Source of the DNA: Aliicoccus persicus
GTDB lineage: Bacteria > Bacillota > Bacilli > Staphylococcales > Salinicoccaceae
Assembly: GCF_900110815.1 (NCBI RefSeq)
Contig: NZ_FOIT01000005.1
Location: 50,256 to 114,255 of the forward strand
Length of the DNA stretch: 64,000 bases
Direction of reading: 5' to 3'
Part shown: in pieces, positions 63,915 through 64,000 of the stretch
Position numbering within the stretch: position 1 is the stretch's first letter
Layout of the letters: each line of letters starts with the position of its first letter
The notes under the pieces: generated by a model
Seen by the model: the letters and a program-made list of their open reading frames with translations, nothing else
Told to the model about the DNA's origin: nothing
Databases searched by the model: none
Program-made: the position numbers and the translations under genes

Positions 63915-64000
63915 AGAATCAGAAGGAATTACTTGGACATTTGTAAGTCCGTCAGCTATTTTTGATGCAGATGGCGCTTGAACTGGTCGTTATCAATTAG
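63913..64000 (+). pseudogene. NAD(P)-binding oxidoreductase fragment, broken
   Basis: Directly after the deaminase stop an open phase reads EGITWTFVSPSAIFDADGA, then a TGA stop at 63979-63981, then TGRYQL. This matches the W-T-F/Y-x-S-P-A-A-F-F-D-x-x-G-x-R-T-G-x-Y region of YwnB-type NAD(P)-dependent oxidoreductases, without a start and with an internal stop. It is a 5'-truncated pseudogene that continues past the window edge. Confidence 0.65.

Overview
The window reads as chromosome of a low-GC Gram-positive coccus of the family Staphylococcaceae. The gene order purB / pcrB-pcrA-ligA-camS / putP / gatCAB / dgkB / rlmD is the Staphylococcus-type order as I know it. The proteins are more acidic than those of Staphylococcus itself and the intergenic repeats are unlike S. 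aureus STAR elements, which suggests a salt-tolerant relative such as Jeotgalicoccus or Salinicoccus. That genus-level guess is inference. I saw no rRNA, tRNA, CRISPR array or intact transposon.

Layout. 0-6.5 kb: class I aldolase (reverse strand), an RND exporter with a nitroreductase, then an inosine/xanthosine triphosphatase-like gene overlapping ddl. 6.6-14 kb: a membrane diguanylate cyclase, a solitary oligopeptide-binding protein without a lipobox, a luciferase-like oxidoreductase, pepT and a 14-TM drug exporter. 14-25 kb: two tiny genes, a membrane protein plus lipid kinase pair, a YitT protein, a NatA/NatB-like ABC exporter, a BmrA-like ABC exporter, VanZ, a siderophore-type lipoprotein and an esterase. 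24-31.6 kb: two paralogous zinc-ribbon/Yip1 membrane proteins around small housekeeping genes, a likely sRNA with a cre site, rpmG with a structured leader, a divergent FolD, an SOS-controlled YolD gene and a lactonase. 32-37.5 kb: pyrophosphatase ppaC and an NAD salvage group (pncA with an overlapping MFS transporter, divergent from pncB-nadE). 37.5-58.8 kb: the conserved core, with putP and a glutaminyl-cyclase gene on the reverse strand. 58.8-64 kb: an accessory end with an AT-rich Nudix gene, an IS3 transposase remnant, a Mta-type MerR regulator with its own 19-bp-spacer promoter, an SDR, a patatin, a VOC protein, a deaminase and a broken SDR fragment.

The most unusual signal is intergenic. 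Three long convergent gaps (17.1, 25.3 and 46.6 kb) carry arrays of hairpins spaced about 51 bp apart. Stem sequences differ from unit to unit (GCCAATTC, GCTAACTC or GCTACTTC, GCTCACTC) but both arms change together, so pairing is kept, and the stem types occur in the same order at all three sites. Two further gaps (31.6 and 52.9 kb) and the left window edge carry a separate family of exact 41-bp tandem repeats. Isolated GCTACTTC hairpins also follow ddl and the luciferase-like gene. I know of no named element matching these.
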